A DNA stretch of 64,000 nucleotides from Mucilaginibacter kameinonensis (GTDB taxonomy: Bacteria; Bacteroidota; Bacteroidia; Sphingobacteriales; Sphingobacteriaceae): the NCBI RefSeq assembly GCF_003675385.1, contig NZ_RCWZ01000007.1, positions 1 through 64,000 of the forward strand. Direction: 5' to 3'. Shown here in pieces: positions 61,459 through 64,000 of the stretch; the first letter of the stretch is position 1, and every line of letters begins with the position of its first letter. The notes beneath the pieces were generated by a model, which saw only the letters and a list, made by a program, of their open reading frames with translations, made no database searches and was not told the DNA's origin. Made by a program: the position numbers and the translations under genes.

Positions 61459-61499
61459 CTAATGAACCATTGAACAAATGAACTAATGAACCAGTCAAC
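61459..61499. repeat. Octamer array containing the methyltransferase start codon
   Basis: TGAAC recurs at 61463, 61471, 61479 and 61487 and, with one change, at 61495, exactly 8 nt apart. The ATG of the methyltransferase gene (61486-61488) lies in the fourth unit, so its first codons (MNQS) are built from the repeat. Confidence 0.85.
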
Positions 61500-62292
61500 A
61501 ACCAATAAAGTAATTCAGCGAGAAGGTAAAGGTACCGCCAAATTATTCGACGAACGAAGTTTAGCGAATGATTATGCAACCCTTGCCCCCCTGCTCAGGC
61601 CTGGCCTGAAGGTGTTGGATGTGGGTTGTGGTACAGGCGCTATCTCTAAAGATATTGCGGCGCTGGTTGGCGAAAGCGGTCATGTTACGGGCATTGACAA
61701 TACCGAATATTTTATCCAGAGCGGTAAGGAAACTTACGCTTCGGTGCAAAACATGGAACTGATCTACACTGATCTGTTCAGCTTTGAGCCGGAAGAACAG
61801 TACGACCTTATTGTATCGGCCCGTGTGTTACAATGGCTGAGCAATCCGGTTGAAGCTTTAAAGAAAATGTATTCGCTGTTAAAACCAGGTGGCACAGTAT
61901 CCATTTTGGATTATAATCACGAGGCTTTACAATGGCAGCCGCAACCGCCGGCAAGTATGCAGCGCTTTTATGCTACCTTTTTAAGGTGGCGGGGCGATGC
62001 TGGCATGAATAACCATATTGCCGAAGATCTGCCGGAGTATTTACAGGAAGCAGGCTTTACCAATATCGAAGTATTTAATGCCGATGAAGTTTATCAAAAA
62101 GGCGAATATAACTTTGAAGGCAAAGCGGGCATCTGGGCAAAAGTCGCCCAGTCAAAGCAAATGGTTGAGGAAGGCTATATTGATGATGAATCGCGCTTGC
62201 TGGCTATTGATGAGTATACCAACTGGATAGAAAATGAAGCTGAGCAAATGGTGATGAAACTAAAAGAAGTACGCGGCGTAAAACCCGAATAA
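61486..62292 (+). CDS. Class I SAM-dependent methyltransferase
   Basis: Predicted small-molecule methyltransferase. Motif I is VLDVGCGTGAISKDIAALV (about residues 43-61), motif II includes GHVTGIDNTEYFIQ and motif post-I/III ALKKMYSLLKPGGTVSILDYN. 268 aa. Substrate unknown; the overall pattern resembles UbiE/Trm-like or arsenite-type methyltransferases without their diagnostic cysteines. It lies between leuD and leuB on the operon strand, which is not a standard leu gene position. Its start codon sits in an octamer repeat. Confidence 0.85.
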   Translation: MNQSTTNKVIQREGKGTAKLFDERSLANDYATLAPLLRPGLKVLDVGCGTGAISKDIAALVGESGHVTGIDNTEYFIQSGKETYASVQNMELIYTDLFSFEPEEQYDLIVSARVLQWLSNPVEALKKMYSLLKPGGTVSILDYNHEALQWQPQPPASMQRFYATFLRWRGDAGMNNHIAEDLPEYLQEAGFTNIEVFNADEVYQKGEYNFEGKAGIWAKVAQSKQMVEEGYIDDESRLLAIDEYTNWIENEAEQMVMKLKEVRGVKPE

Positions 62293-62343
62293 AATAAACA
62301 TCTATAAAACAAAAAACCGCTGCCTTAGGCAGAGATTAGGGTT

Positions 62344-63420
62344 ATGGGAATTAAAAAACACATATTAGTAATACCCGGCGACGGGATAGGCCCGGAGGTT
62401 ACCACCTGGGGTAAAGCAGTTTTAGAAAAAATCGGTCAGGATTTTGGCCACGAATTTACTTTCGACGAAGCCCTGATGGGTCATGCGGGCATCGAGGCCA
62501 CCGGTAATCCGCTACCTGACGAAACATTGGCTAAAGCTAAAGCAAGCGATGCTATCCTGTTTGGCGCTATCGGTCACATCAAGTACGATAATGATCCGTC
62601 GGCCAAAGTGCGTCCGGAGCAGGGATTATTAAAGATCCGTAAAGAGCTTGGCTTATATGCCAACCTGCGTCCTATTATGTTGTTTGATGAGCTTTTGGAT
62701 GCGTCAAGCCTTAAGCCCGAAATATTGAAAGGTACAGATATCCTTTTCTTCCGCGAATTAACCGGCGACGTTTACTTCGGCGAGAAAAAACGCAGCGAAG
62801 ATCGTAACACCGCTTCCGACCTGATGATCTATTCACGTTACGAAGTTGAGCGTATCGCTATCAAAGCTTACGAGGCAGCCCGCGTACGTGGCAAAAGGTT
62901 ATGCTCTGTTGATAAAGCAAACGTATTGGAGGCTTCACGCTTATGGCGCGAGGTGGTACAGGAAATTGCCAAACAATATCCGGATGTTGAAACCGAGCAC
63001 ATGTTTATTGATAACGCGGCCATGCAGCTGGTTAAAAACCCTAAAAAGTTTGATGTGGTATTAACCGCTAACCTTTTTGGTGATATCCTAACCGACGAAG
63101 CATCACAAATTGCAGGTTCGATGGGGATGCTGGCTTCAGCTTCGGTAGGTGATGGAACAGGTTTTTTTGAGCCTATTCACGGTTCGGCACATGATATTGC
63201 CGGTCAGGATAAAGCAAATCCGTTGGCCTCTATCCTATCTGTTGCGCTAATGCTTGAAATAAGCTTCGGTCTTAAAGAGGAAGCCAAAAAGATAACAGAC
63301 GCTATTGATAAAACGCTGAAAGACGGTTACCGTACCGGCGATATTGCTGATGCCAATACCGACAACGCCAAAATCTTAGGCACCACGGCAATGGGCCAAA
63401 AAGTGCTTGAATATTTATAG
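62344..63420 (+). CDS. leuB: 3-isopropylmalate dehydrogenase
   Basis: NAD-dependent oxidative decarboxylase of leucine synthesis. Blocks: the GDGIGPEV start, RKELGLYANLRP, the FFRELTGDVYFGEK loop, SRYEVERIAIKAYEAARVRGKRLCSVDKANVLE, and the C-terminal NLFGDILTDEASQIAGSMGMLASASVG with GSAHDIAGQDKANPLASILS. 358 aa. The operon may continue to leuA beyond the window; leuA is not seen here. Confidence 0.96.
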   Translation: MGIKKHILVIPGDGIGPEVTTWGKAVLEKIGQDFGHEFTFDEALMGHAGIEATGNPLPDETLAKAKASDAILFGAIGHIKYDNDPSAKVRPEQGLLKIRKELGLYANLRPIMLFDELLDASSLKPEILKGTDILFFRELTGDVYFGEKKRSEDRNTASDLMIYSRYEVERIAIKAYEAARVRGKRLCSVDKANVLEASRLWREVVQEIAKQYPDVETEHMFIDNAAMQLVKNPKKFDVVLTANLFGDILTDEASQIAGSMGMLASASVGDGTGFFEPIHGSAHDIAGQDKANPLASILSVALMLEISFGLKEEAKKITDAIDKTLKDGYRTGDIADANTDNAKILGTTAMGQKVLEYL

Positions 63421-63428
63421 ATTAGTAC

Positions 63429-63827
63429 ATGGCCAGGTTAAAGATAGCCATCATGATATTGTCCCTGTTCTGCATGTTTGCAGCAGGGCATGGTGGCGGC
63501 CCTTTTATAATGGCAGAGTTATTTGTAATAATAGCACCTTTTGTCGGAGCTTTAGACAAGGAGATTTTGTTGATATTACCGATAATCGCCTTACACATAA
63601 CAGGCTTTATAGCCATAAAGCGATCATATAACAGGCTAATGCTCTGGGTAACCGTTTTGCTGAGTTTAGTAATAGCAGCAACAATTATGTCACGAGAAGC
63701 GCTAAGCCTTGTAATCTGGACAAACGGAACTTTCCTGATAATGGCCGCCATTTATGTGGAGAGGTATCTTAAAGAAGGGAAGGAACGAAAAATTGAGTTT
63801 AACGTGAAAGCAGATAATCTCAATTAA
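63429..63827 (+). CDS. Small polytopic membrane protein of unknown function
   Basis: I do not recognise the family. 132 aa with about five hydrophobic segments, starting MARLKIAIMILSLFCMFAAG and containing the Gly-rich turn HGGGPFIMAEL before the second segment. The short C-terminal tail (RYLKEGKERKIEFN) is charged. It starts 9 nt after leuB, so it may be co-transcribed. The next gene is a paralogue with the same N-terminal layout, which supports both as real. Confidence 0.65.
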   Translation: MARLKIAIMILSLFCMFAAGHGGGPFIMAELFVIIAPFVGALDKEILLILPIIALHITGFIAIKRSYNRLMLWVTVLLSLVIAATIMSREALSLVIWTNGTFLIMAAIYVERYLKEGKERKIEFNVKADNLN

Positions 63828-63838
63828 CTGTTGATATC

Positions 63839-64000
63839 ATGATGACTAAGTTCAGCATCTTCATGATGATATTGTTCCTTTTCTGTGGCTATGGAGCCAA
63901 TAACGGAGGAGGGACATTCGCCTTTATTGAGATGCTGATGGCCATGAGCATGGATGATAACGAAAAACTCGAAAACCTGGTATTGCTGTTTGCGATAGCA
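63839..64000 (+). CDS. Paralogue of the preceding membrane protein, truncated by the window end
   Basis: The first 54 residues run to the end of the window without a stop. MMTKFSIFMMILFLFCGYGANNGGG aligns by eye with MARLKIAIMILSLFCMFAAGHGGG of the gene at 63429, followed in both by Phe-rich FIEM/FIMAEL segments. It starts 11 nt after that gene. This is probably a tandem duplication; function unknown. Confidence 0.6.
   Translation, partial: MMTKFSIFMMILFLFCGYGANNGGGTFAFIEMLMAMSMDDNEKLENLVLLFAIA

Overview
The window looks like a chromosome segment from a Sphingobacteriaceae bacterium (Bacteroidota), most like Mucilaginibacter or Pedobacter. The evidence is a moderate GC content, TAnnTTTG-type -7 promoter elements, few Shine-Dalgarno sites, a TonB-dependent receptor with a carboxypeptidase-like N-terminal domain, lipoproteins starting Cys-Lys-Lys, a Bacteroidota-type FtsL, an Hc1/histone H1-like small protein, and atpD-atpC apart from the other ATP synthase genes. 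Genus is inferred from protein character only.

Layout. 1-582: non-coding and repeat-rich (an 11-copy heptamer array and a terminal-inverted-repeat element). 583-5056: dapA, a 59-aa Hc1-like gene, a GH125 mannosidase and an alpha-oxoamine synthase. 5396-21268 (minus strand): an intact dcw cluster, transcribed mraZ-rsmH-ftsL-ftsI-murE-mraY-murD-ftsW-murG-murC-ftsQ-ftsA-ftsZ. It has three MraZ-type boxes at the head, three DnaA boxes between ftsA and ftsZ and a hairpin terminator at the end. MurE carries the DNPR motif, so the wall should contain meso-diaminopimelate, the branch dapA feeds. 21.5-34.1 kb: accessory metabolism and surface functions (GNAT, NPP-type phosphodiesterase, siderophore receptor plus PepSY reductase, CocE/NonD hydrolase, EndoH-like GH18, GMC oxidoreductase). 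34.3-43.9 kb: housekeeping (pgk, gap, a WecA/TagO-like transferase, obgE, adk, tRNA-Arg, peroxiredoxin) with a small envelope-polysaccharide group. 44.2-52.5 kb: FtsX-type permease, GGDEF protein, quinone oxidoreductase, atpD-atpC and a Fic protein. 53.2-64 kb (plus strand): the branched-chain amino-acid operon ilvD-ilvB-ilvN-ilvC-leuC-leuD-leuB. It is interrupted by a GxxExxY nuclease-like cassette and a methyltransferase, and followed by two related small membrane proteins; the second runs off the window.

Most unusual features. (1) A GxxExxY gene bounded by 17-bp perfect inverted repeats is inserted exactly at the leuC stop codon, and a gene-less element with the same ends lies at 233-459. 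(2) At least ten short intergenic gaps hold imperfect tandem arrays locked to a 7-nt period (a few 6 or 8-9 nt). Each gap has its own unit; many arrays start at a stop codon and several are arranged as inverted pairs. (3) A tight DnaA-box cluster lies in front of ftsZ. All calls come from reading the sequence; no database search was run.
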